A stretch of DNA of 64,000 nucleotides. Source: an uncultured Prevotellaceae bacterium (GTDB lineage Bacteria > Bacteroidota > Bacteroidia > Bacteroidales > Bacteroidaceae). A program made the position numbers and the translations under genes. Positions within the stretch are counted from its first letter, which is position 1, and each line of letters starts with the position of its first letter. The stretch covers positions 1 through 64,000 of the forward strand of contig CACXIP010000025.1 of NCBI GenBank assembly GCA_902767775.1, given 5' to 3'. This document shows positions 8,309 to 16,678 of the stretch, piece by piece. Below the pieces are notes generated by a model that was given only the letters and a program-made list of their open reading frames with translations, did not search any database and was not told where the DNA came from.

Positions 8309-8347
8309 GCCGCAGGCTCCGTTGAGGTCTGCGGCAAATTTTTGTTT
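8309..8347 (+). terminator. Intrinsic terminator after the kinase island
   Basis: TGCCGCAG at 8309-8316 pairs with CTGCGGCA at 8330-8337 and is followed by a T-rich tract (AATTTTTGTTT). Confidence 0.85.
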
Positions 8348-8430
8348 GGTCGTTTGGTTGTTTGGTCGTTTGGTCGTTTAGTTGCATCCCCCAAACGACC
8401 AAACGACCAACCCCCTAAACAACTAAATCA
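8343..8430. repeat. Inverted octamer array (TGTTTGGT / CCAAACGA)
   Basis: Eleven consecutive 8-base units in one phase: four of YGTTTGGT, CGTTTAGT, a central TGCATCCC, then CCAAACGA twice, CCAACCCC, CTAAACAA and CTAAATCA. The two halves are reverse complements, so the region can form a long hairpin. It lies between two convergent genes and its last unit contains the stop codon of the MscS gene. Confidence 0.88.
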
Positions 8431-9276
8431 TTCTTTGACCATCTTGACATCGAGGCGTTTGCATGGGAACATGAAGCCGCGCTCCTTGAGCTGCTGATAA
8501 ACAGTCTCGTTCATGTAGAAATAGACTGTCCAGTAATCGGAGCCAAGACACCAGGTGCGGGTGTTGACCACCACGCCCTTCTCTGCCAATTCGGTAAGTC
8601 CCACCCATGGTTCTGCCACCACCTCGGAATCCTCAACGGGTCCCTGAATGATGAGCGGACTCTTTGCCTGAATCTCACGGATGGCTTTCTTCACCTCATC
8701 AAGGTCACCGCCATAAGCGAAATGGAAGTCAAGGTCCACACGTCGGTATTTCTCTGTGGAGTAGTTCTTCAAACTTTTTGTTGACATCTCACCATTGGGG
8801 ATGATGATGGTCTGTGCATCATTGGTACGGATAATGGTGTTGAAAATTTGGATTTCCTTCACCGTGCCCTGATAGCCCTGTGCCTCGATGTAGTCGCCTA
8901 CCTTATAAGGTTTGAAGAGCAGAATCATCACACCACCTGCGAAGTTCTGCAAGGTACCGCTCAGTGCCAAGCCTATGGCAACGCCTGCGGATGCAAAGAG
9001 AGCAATGAACGAAGAGGTCTCGATGCCGAGGATGGAGATGATGACGATAGCAAGCAGCAACCAGCACACCACACTGACGATGCTTGTCAGGAATGAGTAG
9101 AGCGATGGGTCTACTTTGCTCTTCTTGAGCATCTTTTTAAACAGTTTGTTAATCCATTTGATAATCCAGCTACCGATGATGTAGACGAGAAGCGCTACAA
9201 TCAGGTTTTTGCAGAAACTCAATGCCCACTGTCCCAGCATTGAGTAGGTCTCGGGTGATAAAATCTTTTCCAGCAT
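8428..9276 (-). CDS. Small-conductance mechanosensitive ion channel (MscS family)
   Basis: The 282-residue product has three N-terminal transmembrane helices; the third is the Gly/Ala-rich pore helix (FASAGVAIGLALSGTLQNFA) typical of MscS. It is followed by the beta domain (FKPYKVGDYIEAQGYQGTV) and the C-terminal alpha/beta domain. It opens under membrane tension to release solutes during osmotic downshock. Length matches the E. coli MscS core. A good promoter lies 71-101 bases upstream. Confidence 0.95.
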   Translation of the reverse strand: MLEKILSPETYSMLGQWALSFCKNLIVALLVYIIGSWIIKWINKLFKKMLKKSKVDPSLYSFLTSIVSVVCWLLLAIVIISILGIETSSFIALFASAGVAIGLALSGTLQNFAGGVMILLFKPYKVGDYIEAQGYQGTVKEIQIFNTIIRTNDAQTIIIPNGEMSTKSLKNYSTEKYRRVDLDFHFAYGGDLDEVKKAIREIQAKSPLIIQGPVEDSEVVAEPWVGLTELAEKGVVVNTRTWCLGSDYWTVYFYMNETVYQQLKERGFMFPCKRLDVKMVKE

Positions 9277-9346
9277 AATTTGATAAGTTTAAGGTTAGTA
9301 TAATAATTATGATCATCCCATAACCATATGGTTGCAATTGAGATAG

Positions 9347-9377
9347 CAAAGATAACACAAAATCATCAATATGCAAA
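9347..9377 (-). promoter_or_regulatory. Promoter of the mscS-type gene
   Basis: On the minus strand TTTG (9377-9374) and TATCTTTG (9354-9347) are separated by exactly 19 bp, the Bacteroidetes consensus spacing. The predicted leader is about 65 bases. Confidence 0.8.
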
Positions 9378-9454
9378 AAAATGAACAAGAAAAAGCCAAA
9401 ATGAGGATTGACGAGCCTGAAAGCGAGACAAATGAGATGATTAAAAACAACAAA

Positions 9455-9478
9455 GGGATGTGCCATCTGACACATCCC
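9455..9478 (-). terminator. Intrinsic terminator of the bamD-rpoZ-DUF4293 operon
   Basis: GGGATGTG and CACATCCC form an 8-bp stem with an 8-base loop. Read on the minus strand it is followed by TTTGTTGTTTTTAAT. Confidence 0.85.
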
Positions 9479-9500
9479 CTTGAGCATTTCTTTCATTCAT

Positions 9501-9962
9501 TTATCTTATGCGGTCCATGCTGCGCACAAGTTTCTCATCCTTGATGATGCCATGGCGCGCCAGCATATAGAAGACAAATGCCACGAGAGGCAAAGCTGCG
9601 GTGAGAGAGTAGCGGAAAGTACTCTCAAATCCCACATTCTGTCCACGGACGACACCAATGCCATAGCATACCCATAAGAAAATCAGGGAGACACAGACCA
9701 GACAAAGGCGCACCTGCAGTTTTCTGTTCTTATAAGCAAAGATTGCCCAGAGGTTGAACGGGCAGGTGAGCAACAGCAGAACAAACAATGGCCATACCCC
9801 TCCGAAATTCCGTGTGCCGTCGGGCATCACGTTCCAGAGGTTGTACATCACAGTGTTGCCTCCCATCGCCTCAGGAACGAACTGTCCCAAAGGAAGGCAA
9901 AGGCACACCACTGTAGCGATGAGTGCCAGAAGCAGATAGACGGTTTGAATGCGCTGCCACAT
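9501..9962 (-). CDS. DUF4293 integral membrane protein
   Basis: A 153-residue protein with four hydrophobic helices, starting MWQRIQTVYLLLALIATVV, the conserved opening of DUF4293 proteins of Bacteroidetes. Function unknown. It is the last gene of a minus-strand operon: its start lies 2 bases after the rpoZ stop codon, and this fixed neighbourhood with rpoZ is commonly seen in the phylum. A hairpin terminator follows 22 bases beyond its stop. Confidence 0.88.
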   Translation of the reverse strand: MWQRIQTVYLLLALIATVVCLCLPLGQFVPEAMGGNTVMYNLWNVMPDGTRNFGGVWPLFVLLLLTCPFNLWAIFAYKNRKLQVRLCLVCVSLIFLWVCYGIGVVRGQNVGFESTFRYSLTAALPLVAFVFYMLARHGIIKDEKLVRSMDRIR

Positions 9963-9964
9963 AA

Positions 9965-10288
9965 TTATGACTCCTTGGATGGGTCACGCCAGAAAATGTT
10001 GCCCTCAATGAACTCCTGGGTGGCGAGCAGCGAGGGTTTCGGCAATTTCTCGTAGTAGCGTGAGATTTCTATCTGCTCACGGTTTTCGAATACCTCCTCC
10101 AAAGTGTCGTTGTAGGAAGCGAACTCCTGCAGCTTCTGACTGAGGTCCTGCTTGATCTCAACCGATATCTGGTTGGCGCGTTTTGAGATGATGGCCACGC
10201 TCTCATAGATGTTGCCTGTCTCCCTGCAAAGGTCCATGATGTTTCGGGTGACCGTGTTGACAGGTGCTTTTGATTTCTTGTAATCCAT
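9965..10288 (-). CDS. rpoZ: RNA polymerase omega subunit (RpoZ/Rpb6 family)
   Basis: The 107-residue protein has the Bacteroidetes form of omega: an N-terminal APVNTVTRNIMDLCRETGNI segment, the family core VAIISKRANQISVEIKQ, and a conserved tail with EFIEGNIFWRDPS. Omega helps assemble the beta' subunit into RNA polymerase. It lies 14 bases after bamD and 2 bases before the DUF4293 gene on the same strand. Confidence 0.88.
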   Translation of the reverse strand: MDYKKSKAPVNTVTRNIMDLCRETGNIYESVAIISKRANQISVEIKQDLSQKLQEFASYNDTLEEVFENREQIEISRYYEKLPKPSLLATQEFIEGNIFWRDPSKES

Positions 10289-10302
10289 TTGTTGATGTTG
10301 AG

Positions 10303-11139
10303 TTATGATTCAGTATCTTCTTTTGTGTATTTCTTGCAGTGCTGGATATATCGCTCTGCCAGTTTCTTGTATTCAGAGTCAGGGTATTCGTTGATGAAGC
10401 CATAGCACTCATCCTCAGCGTCGCGGTAACGGTCGAGCCTGCGCTCCTCCACACTGCTCTGCGCCAGTTCATACTTGCTTTTCATCACCAAAACGGCAAA
10501 TTGCTCGCGCTTGGTGCTGTAGGGGAAGTCCTTGATGGCATTCTGTGCGGTGATGATGCATGCCTCGTAATTGCTGCCGCCGTTGGTGCAGTTGCCGAAA
10601 TAGGAACCGAGGTCATAATAGAGCTTGGCTGAGTACAGTTCCTTGTCAACAAGTTTGTCCTGCAACTCATAGAGCCGCTGTTGGGCGATGTCCTTTAGCT
10701 GTGCTGCAGGGAACAAATCAAGATATTCCTGGAAAGCAGCGATGGCCGACATGGTGGGCGTCTGGTCGAGGCGAGGCTCCGGTGTGCTCATATAGAGGCT
10801 CTGCCCCACATAGAAGGAAGCCATCTCAGCATACGTTCCCTTCGGGTATGACTGGTAGTATCTCCTGAAATACTGCGCTGCTGTATCATAGTCTTTGCCG
10901 CAATAGGCGGCCATTGCCAGCATATATAGGCACTCCTGTCCGTCAGGGGAGCCTTTCATCATTGTGACAATATCCTGAAGCAGGAGTACCGTACGGTTGT
11001 ACTTGCCTTGGGCGAAACATTCCTTGGCATACTCGTACTTATACTCGTAATTATCGGTCTTGTAGACCCTGTTGAACTCTTTGGCGCATCCCGAGAACAG
11101 GATGACGGCACAGAGAGCGATTAAGGGTATTTTCTTCAT
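10303..11139 (-). CDS. bamD: Outer-membrane assembly lipoprotein BamD
   Basis: I place the start at 11139 (MKKIPLIALCAVILFSGC), which gives a lipoprotein signal with Cys at residue 17; a longer in-frame start at 11211 lies upstream of the predicted promoter and is rejected. The mature part (278 residues in all) carries TPR-like helical repeats (ECFAQGKYNRTVLLLQDIV, AAQYFRRYYQSYPKGTYAE, IAAFQEYLDLFPAAQLKD). BamD works with BamA to insert beta-barrel proteins in the outer membrane, which fits the TonB receptor and porin genes elsewhere in the window. First gene of the bamD-rpoZ-DUF4293 operon. Confidence 0.92.
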   Translation of the reverse strand: MKKIPLIALCAVILFSGCAKEFNRVYKTDNYEYKYEYAKECFAQGKYNRTVLLLQDIVTMMKGSPDGQECLYMLAMAAYCGKDYDTAAQYFRRYYQSYPKGTYAEMASFYVGQSLYMSTPEPRLDQTPTMSAIAAFQEYLDLFPAAQLKDIAQQRLYELQDKLVDKELYSAKLYYDLGSYFGNCTNGGSNYEACIITAQNAIKDFPYSTKREQFAVLVMKSKYELAQSSVEERRLDRYRDAEDECYGFINEYPDSEYKKLAERYIQHCKKYTKEDTES

Positions 11140-11157
11140 ATATTCAGCTTTGACCTG

Positions 11158-11189
11158 CAAAATTACACATAATTCAATACATTTGCAAA
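11158..11189 (-). promoter_or_regulatory. Promoter of bamD
   Basis: Minus-strand TTTG (11189-11186), 20-bp spacer and TAATTTTG (11165-11158). Transcription would begin near 11152, a leader of about 12 bases. Confidence 0.65.
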
Positions 11190-11250
11190 ACCTAAGGTTG
11201 TATTTTAGCAAAAAATTGCTTTTGAGGGTACAGAAACAAGGTTTTTTTAC

Positions 11251-11258
11251 TATTTTTG
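11251..11258 (+). promoter_or_regulatory. uvrB -7 element, almost leaderless
   Basis: TATTTTTG matches TAnnTTTG and ends 7 bases before the uvrB ATG, so the transcript would have a leader of only a few bases. No TTTG lies at the usual distance upstream. Confidence 0.5.
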
Positions 11259-11265
11259 CAAGACG

Positions 11266-13302
11266 ATGGAATTCAAGCTGACTTCAAAATACAGTCCGAC
11301 GGGCGACCAGCCCGAGGCTATCCGCGAACTGACAGAGGGAGTGCTCCGTGGCGACCGTGCCCAGGTGCTGCTTGGCGTCACTGGCTCGGGCAAGACGTTC
11401 ACCGTCGCCAACGTGATTGCCAATGTGAACCGCCCCACCCTCATCCTGAGCCACAACAAGACACTTGCCGCCCAACTCTATGAGGAGATGCGCGGGTTCT
11501 TCCCCGACAATGCGGTGGAATACTACGTGTCGTACTACGACTACTACCAGCCCGAGGCATACATTCCCCACACCGACACCTACATTGAAAAAGACCTCGC
11601 CATCAACGACGAGATTGACCGGTTGCGTCTCTCCGCTGTCTCCTCCCTCCTCAGCGGACGGCGTGATGTGGTGGTGGTGTCGTCGGTATCGTGCATCTAT
11701 GGCATGGGTGCTCCGATAGCGATGAAGGAAAGCATTACCGAACTGCACATCGGACAAAAGCTCGACCGCAACATGCTGCTGCGGCGGTTGGTCAACGCCT
11801 TGTATGTGCGCAACGACATCGACCTGCAACGCGGCAATTTCCGCGTGAAGGGCGATACCGTGGATGTGTTCATGGCATACAGCGACAATGTGCTCCGCAT
11901 CACTTTTTGGGATGATGAGATAGAGTCGATTGAGGAAGTCGACCCTATCAGTTACCACCGCATCGGCAGTTTCAAGGATTACCAAATCTACCCTGCCAAC
12001 CTCTTCGTCACGACGAAGGAGCAGCAGGCGGAAGGCATCCGCATGATACAGGACGACCTGCTCAAGCAGATTGACTTCTTCAACGAGATGGGCGACCCCA
12101 TCAAGGCAGAGCGCATCAAGGAGCGCGTGGAGTATGACATCGAGATGATTAAGGAACTGGGCCACTGCTCGGGCATAGAGAACTACTCGCGCTATTTTGA
12201 AGGCAGGGAAGCAGGCCAGCGCCCCTACTGTCTGCTCGACTTCTTCCCCGATGACTTCCTCATGGTCATCGACGAGAGTCATGTGAGCGTGCCGCAAATC
12301 AATGCGATGTATGGCGGCGACCGTGCCCGCAAGACCAACCTTGTGGAATATGGTTTCCGCCTGCCCGCCGCTTTCGACAACCGGCCGCTGCGCTTCGATG
12401 AGTTTCAGCAGATGGTGAAACAGGTCATCTACGTCTCCGCGACACCCGCCGACTTTGAACTGGCAGAGGCAGAAGGAGTTGTGGTGGAACAACTTATCCG
12501 TCCCACCGGACTGCTCGACCCCGATATTGAGGTGCGCCCAAGCGAGCACCAGATTGACGACTTGATGGAGGAGATTCTCACCCGCGTCGGTCGCGATGAG
12601 CGGGTGCTCGTCACCACCCTGACGAAGCGCATGGCGGAGGAACTGACCGAGTATCTGCTCAACCATGATGTGCGCACCAACTACATCCACAGTGATGTGG
12701 CGACCCTCGACCGTGTGAAGATTATGAGCGACTTCCGAACCGGCATCTTCGACGTCCTCGTCGGTGTCAACCTGCTCCGCGAGGGACTCGACCTGCCCGA
12801 AGTGTCACTTGTCGCCATCATCGACGCCGACAAGGAGGGATTCCTGCGCAGCCACCGTTCCCTCACCCAGACGGCAGGCCGTGCTGCCCGCAACGTCAAC
12901 GGCAAGGTCATCATGTATGCCGACACCATCACTGAGAGCATGCAGAAGACCATCGACGAGACAGTGCGCCGCCGCACCATCCAGATGAAATACAACGAGG
13001 AACACGGCATCACTCCCCAACAGATTATCAAGGATGTCAAGGGCAGCCTGAGACCAGTGTCACATAAGGAAGAGCCTGCCTCGAAAGGTTATGGTACCGC
13101 CTATATTGAACCCGACAGCGACCGCATGGTAGCCGACCCGATTGTCAGCAAGATGACCAAGGCTGAACTGGAAGCCGCCATTGCCGAGAGTACCCGTCTG
13201 ATGACCGAGGCAGCCAAGAGGCTTGACTTCCTCCAGGCCGCCCAATATAGGGACGAAGTGCTGAAATTAAACGAAAGATTGAAATTGATAACTGAAAAAT
13301 GA
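11266..13302 (+). CDS. uvrB: UvrABC excinuclease subunit B
   Basis: A full-length UvrB of 678 residues. It shows the helicase Walker A GVTGSGKTFTVANVI (near residue 38), the beta-hairpin motif DYYQPEAYIPHTDTYIEKD used to open damaged DNA, Walker B in VIDESHVSVPQ, motif III VIYVSATPADFEL, the C-terminal helicase motifs (GVNLLREGLDLPEVSLV, QTAGRAARN) and the UVR domain at the end (AKRLDFLQAAQYRDEVLKL). It verifies damage delivered by UvrA and recruits UvrC in nucleotide excision repair. It is divergent from bamD. Confidence 0.98.
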   Translation: MEFKLTSKYSPTGDQPEAIRELTEGVLRGDRAQVLLGVTGSGKTFTVANVIANVNRPTLILSHNKTLAAQLYEEMRGFFPDNAVEYYVSYYDYYQPEAYIPHTDTYIEKDLAINDEIDRLRLSAVSSLLSGRRDVVVVSSVSCIYGMGAPIAMKESITELHIGQKLDRNMLLRRLVNALYVRNDIDLQRGNFRVKGDTVDVFMAYSDNVLRITFWDDEIESIEEVDPISYHRIGSFKDYQIYPANLFVTTKEQQAEGIRMIQDDLLKQIDFFNEMGDPIKAERIKERVEYDIEMIKELGHCSGIENYSRYFEGREAGQRPYCLLDFFPDDFLMVIDESHVSVPQINAMYGGDRARKTNLVEYGFRLPAAFDNRPLRFDEFQQMVKQVIYVSATPADFELAEAEGVVVEQLIRPTGLLDPDIEVRPSEHQIDDLMEEILTRVGRDERVLVTTLTKRMAEELTEYLLNHDVRTNYIHSDVATLDRVKIMSDFRTGIFDVLVGVNLLREGLDLPEVSLVAIIDADKEGFLRSHRSLTQTAGRAARNVNGKVIMYADTITESMQKTIDETVRRRTIQMKYNEEHGITPQQIIKDVKGSLRPVSHKEEPASKGYGTAYIEPDSDRMVADPIVSKMTKAELEAAIAESTRLMTEAAKRLDFLQAAQYRDEVLKLNERLKLITEK

Positions 13303-13345
13303 AGATTGAGAAAAAAAGTCTGTAGAATCTTCATATGAATCACAG

Positions 13346-14494
13346 TTACGGAGTCTTTGATTCGGACAACAAAGTCTCCATCAGTTCGATGTCCATCTCC
13401 ACCTCTCCTTGCAGCAGGTATTCATGACGATTCATTTTGAGCGCGTCAAGCATCTGCGAGGCTTCCTCATGTCTGCCCATCATCAACAGCGCCACGGCGA
13501 AGGCGATGCGCTGTTTGCTGCTTTGTGTGCGGGAGTAGGTCTTCACATAATTCTGCAAACTCGGAGTGTATAGCCTTTGTGCTACATCCGTTCGTCCTGT
13601 GGCCAAGCACACGAAAACCATCTCACAAGCCGTTTCCATCCAAAACAGATCAGGCATCTTTCCACGTGCGTTGATGCCCTCGCTTAACAATTTGTAAGCC
13701 TCATCCCATTGGTGCAGATTCTCCATATGCGCTACCACCATCATCTGCCAGTTGGCTTGCAGCCCATCACCCCAATCTATCTCCCCTTGTGGTCCGAAAT
13801 ACTCTGCCGGCAGGTCTTTGGGAAGCAGTCCCTCTTGTATGCGTGCGTTACAGTCAAGCATTTGGATTAGCAGCCTTTTGTCATCGGGCATTTTCTCCAA
13901 ATGCATCAAGTTGTAGCCGTCATTGCCTATGCCGCCTATCTTCATCGGCCACCCATTGAGCAAAGCGTATATCACTCCAATGATAGCCATCATCAACATC
14001 CACGTGCCTGCCCACATAGGCAGGTCGCACACCACAAAAAGCGTCAACGCCACACCTGCCACCAGCACGTTGGCCAACACGCCGCCCAGATTGTACCACC
14101 TTGTATCAATTTTGTCAACAGGCTTGTCGGGCGGCGCCATCAAGCATTGACCACCCGTTCCACCTAATGAGAAACGTCTCAACCGAAACCTCCCTTCTTG
14201 TCTGACCAACGTGAAGCTGAAAACCCGAAACGACACGAAGCGATAACCCATGAACAGTCCTGCCACCAAATGTCCACCTTCGTGGATGATGATTTGCAAG
14301 ACAGCCGAAACGACCAACCACAGTATCATCAATCCGATGAGTGACAGCACTTCCAACACCTTTATAGACGCCAACTTTTCAAAAAACGCCGCCAATCCTC
14401 CATCATTGGTCAGGACGAACAACCCAGCCCCTATCAGCAGACCGGCGGTCACTCCCACCAACAGGCCCAGCAGCACTTTTATTATTCTCTTCAT
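13346..14494 (-). CDS. M50 (site-2-protease-like) membrane metalloprotease
   Basis: A 382-residue membrane protein with the zinc-binding HExxH motif in IIIHEGGHLVAGLFMG (near residue 70) inside a hydrophobic segment, and a second motif in ALLNGWPMKIGGIGNDGYN (near residue 190), matching the N..DG element of M50 proteases. At least five hydrophobic helices are visible. The C-terminal 170 residues are soluble and helical, TPR-like (AYKLLSEGI, AQRLYTPSLQ, SQMLDALKM). It could cut membrane-anchored regulators such as anti-sigma factors, but no substrate is indicated by context. Confidence 0.8.
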   Translation of the reverse strand: MKRIIKVLLGLLVGVTAGLLIGAGLFVLTNDGGLAAFFEKLASIKVLEVLSLIGLMILWLVVSAVLQIIIHEGGHLVAGLFMGYRFVSFRVFSFTLVRQEGRFRLRRFSLGGTGGQCLMAPPDKPVDKIDTRWYNLGGVLANVLVAGVALTLFVVCDLPMWAGTWMLMMAIIGVIYALLNGWPMKIGGIGNDGYNLMHLEKMPDDKRLLIQMLDCNARIQEGLLPKDLPAEYFGPQGEIDWGDGLQANWQMMVVAHMENLHQWDEAYKLLSEGINARGKMPDLFWMETACEMVFVCLATGRTDVAQRLYTPSLQNYVKTYSRTQSSKQRIAFAVALLMMGRHEEASQMLDALKMNRHEYLLQGEVEMDIELMETLLSESKTP

Positions 14495-14518
14495 ATTCTA
14501 TTTTGATGAAATCTTCTG

Positions 14519-14548
14519 CAAAGATATAAAAAGTACGAAAACGGCAAA
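14519..14548 (-). promoter_or_regulatory. Promoter of the M50 protease gene
   Basis: Minus-strand TTTG (14548-14545) and TATCTTTG (14526-14519) with an 18-bp spacer. Confidence 0.65.
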
Positions 14549-14635
14549 ACATAATATACAACTTTCGTGCAAATTAAAGGTAGTCATAGAAGTTAAGTTG
14601 TTAAAGCAGTTAAGCTTATCTGACCTAAACAAAAA

Positions 14636-14660
14636 GGGATGCGAAGTCGTATCGCATCCC
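14636..14660 (-). terminator. Intrinsic terminator after the small secreted protein gene
   Basis: GGGATGCGA and TCGCATCCC form a perfect 9-bp stem with a 7-base loop; on the minus strand TTTTTGTT follows. Confidence 0.85.
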
Positions 14661-14704
14661 AAATCTCATTATCAAGAGTAATAACATTTCTTCATTCTTT
14701 ATCA

Positions 14705-15202
14705 TTATCTGCGGTGGTGACGTGCCGGAGCGGGATTGTGGCGATGTCCGCTGGGGCGGGGTCCAGCTGCCATACCGGGCCGATGACCATGACGCGGAGC
14801 CACGATAGGACGCGGAGCCACTGGCGGGTGATGGCGGAAGTAATGGCTGCGGTGGTAACGGTCGTAGATACCGAAGACAAAGTTACGGCTGCCCCAATAC
14901 ACCGGACGGTAGAAATAGCTGCGGTTCAGATAGAGGTTATACTGTGCCCTGGTGAGCACACGCAGAAGGCCGCGGTCGCGGATGCTCCAGCGTGAGCCGT
15001 AAAGGTCGGCGCGGGTGTTGAGCGACATCAGGTAGTCAAGGTTGAGATTGTAGACTGCCTCATACTGTGCATCATTGAGACCCAGCTCGTATGCCATTTT
15101 GTCGCTGAGGAACAGCGCCTCGTTGCGAGCCTCATTGTATGTCATTGCGCTGGCGGAGATGGCTATCGTCATCATCATTGCCATGAGTATCATCTTCTTC
15201 AT
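14705..15202 (-). CDS. Small secreted His/Arg-rich protein of unknown function
   Basis: Not recognised as a named family. The 165 residues start with a signal peptide (MKKMILMAMMMTIAISASA). The central part carries a repeated helical motif typical of small periplasmic Bacteroidetes proteins (ELGLNDAQYEAVYNLNLDYL, then RVLTRAQYNLYLNRSYF). The last 50 residues are Pro/His/Arg-rich and probably disordered (YHRSHYFRHHPPVAPRP, end RHNPAPARHHRR), which could bind metal or polyanions. It has its own terminator and a candidate -7 element, so it is a single-gene unit. Confidence 0.8.
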   Translation of the reverse strand: MKKMILMAMMMTIAISASAMTYNEARNEALFLSDKMAYELGLNDAQYEAVYNLNLDYLMSLNTRADLYGSRWSIRDRGLLRVLTRAQYNLYLNRSYFYRPVYWGSRNFVFGIYDRYHRSHYFRHHPPVAPRPIVAPRHGHRPGMAAGPRPSGHRHNPAPARHHRR

Positions 15203-15251
15203 TGTCGTATATTTTTAATGGGTTGTACTTGTTGTTTCCTTTTCTCTGATG

Positions 15252-15259
15252 CAAAAGTA
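15252..15259 (-). promoter_or_regulatory. -7 element upstream of the small secreted protein gene
   Basis: TACTTTTG on the minus strand (15259-15252), about 50 bases before the start codon. No convincing -33 TTTG at the right distance. Confidence 0.5.
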
Positions 15260-15378
15260 GGCATGATTTGGCAATGATGAAAAGGAATACGCCTAAACTG
15301 CGGGAGGATTATCCCTAAAGGTTTGGGGATTTTCCCGAAAACGCCCCATGATGAAGAAGAAAAGAGTGAGCTACTGCC

Positions 15379-16656
15379 TCACTCGGGAAATTCATACACC
15401 AGATACTGCATGTTGGGCTCGGTTGGATAGTTTGTGAGTCGCCCAGAGCGTGTTACGAACGACAGGATGCCGTTATATACATTATGACCAAATGTGTATT
15501 GGGCACTGTAGATGTTGATGTAATGAATACGGCGGGCATCATAGTTAAGAAGTCGCTCTACGTCGCTGACAGGCATGTCGTCAATCAGAACCAATGATGG
15601 CAATGCACTGTTGTATTGGAAATTATCAGAATGGACAAACAGTTGTTGCACGCCATTGTTCTTCCTGTTCCATACGCAATTCACATATTCAACCAGCACC
15701 TCCTTGATTGTCAGGAACTGACGGTACTCATCAAGATTATATGACAGATAAGGTTTGGTGCCAAAGGCAGTATCGTCATAGTCCAACACCACTCCCTCTT
15801 CTGCCGTTTCATCAGCATCATCACCCAACTGCAGTTCACGCTTGGCAGGAGCAATGGCCATCTGATGCCGCTGCATGTCAATAGAGCGGGCTTCCACCTC
15901 ACTGCGCTTGTAATGGAACACGAGATGCGGAAGTTTTCTCGGGAGCAAGGTGGCAAAAGGACTTATCATCTCGATGGGAAGCCTCACGCCTGTAGATGAC
16001 CTGGCAGAAAGCACCAACGGCAGCTTGCCGTGGATGCCGAAGGTGAAGAAGACGGCAATGGAGTCATTGACCATCTTTCCCTCAAAATAATGTATCTGCT
16101 GCCCCACAATGCTTAAAGTAGGACGAATCTGGCTGCCTGTGAAAGTATCACCCTCATAGACATTCCTGACACGCGCCTTGATGATGTGGCCTTCCGTCTC
16201 ACGCACATCGACATCCTTCTCGTCTACCAAATCGGCAGTACCCAACATTCCACCTTCTGCCTGTGAATAGCTCAAAGAGTCGGGATGTGTGATTTCCACC
16301 CATTTGATATCATCGTCTCCACTCTTGAGAAGAGGATTGATGACAGCAACGAGCCGGTGTGCAACATGGGAGTTGTCGCGAGTATAGGCAGACAACACAT
16401 AGAACCCACTATGGAGGTGTGAAGGCAGTTCGATAATGCCAGAGCCCTCTCCGTCTTCAAGGCCAACCACGACACCAGCCGCCAGGCCACGCGTATCGCA
16501 GAGCTCAGCGTATGCTATCAAGGCATTGTCGGCGGTCACGCTGACCTTCATCGCCTCACCGGCAAGATACCATGAGCGGTCGGTCTCTATACTCGCAGCA
16601 TAGGTGCTGAGGGCAAGCACCATCGCAACTATAAGTGATAATACTTTGTTGTTCAT
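15379..16656 (-). CDS. Secreted MG2-like protein with a barrel-less TonB plug-like domain
   Basis: The start is set at 16656 (MNNKVLSLIVAMVLALSTYA), which gives a signal peptide; the reading frame extends 19 codons further without a better start. Residues 20-110 look like an MG2/macroglobulin-type beta domain (RSWYLAGEAMKVSVTADNAL, GFYVLSAYTRD). The C-terminal 120 residues look like a TonB-receptor plug (PSLVLIDDMPVSDVERLLNY, HYINIYSAQYTFGHNVYNG, ILSFVTRSGRL) but the chain ends there, with no barrel. It is third in an operon with a TonB receptor and a DUF4249 lipoprotein and probably acts with them at the outer membrane. Confidence 0.78.
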   Translation of the reverse strand: MNNKVLSLIVAMVLALSTYAASIETDRSWYLAGEAMKVSVTADNALIAYAELCDTRGLAAGVVVGLEDGEGSGIIELPSHLHSGFYVLSAYTRDNSHVAHRLVAVINPLLKSGDDDIKWVEITHPDSLSYSQAEGGMLGTADLVDEKDVDVRETEGHIIKARVRNVYEGDTFTGSQIRPTLSIVGQQIHYFEGKMVNDSIAVFFTFGIHGKLPLVLSARSSTGVRLPIEMISPFATLLPRKLPHLVFHYKRSEVEARSIDMQRHQMAIAPAKRELQLGDDADETAEEGVVLDYDDTAFGTKPYLSYNLDEYRQFLTIKEVLVEYVNCVWNRKNNGVQQLFVHSDNFQYNSALPSLVLIDDMPVSDVERLLNYDARRIHYINIYSAQYTFGHNVYNGILSFVTRSGRLTNYPTEPNMQYLVYEFPE

Positions 16657-16678
16657 CTTAATAACTAACATTTTCAAG

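Noticed and set aside
11284..12690. 468-codon open frame antisense to uvrB
   Set aside because: Its codons mirror those of uvrB, which is full-length and conserved; no promoter or family motif.
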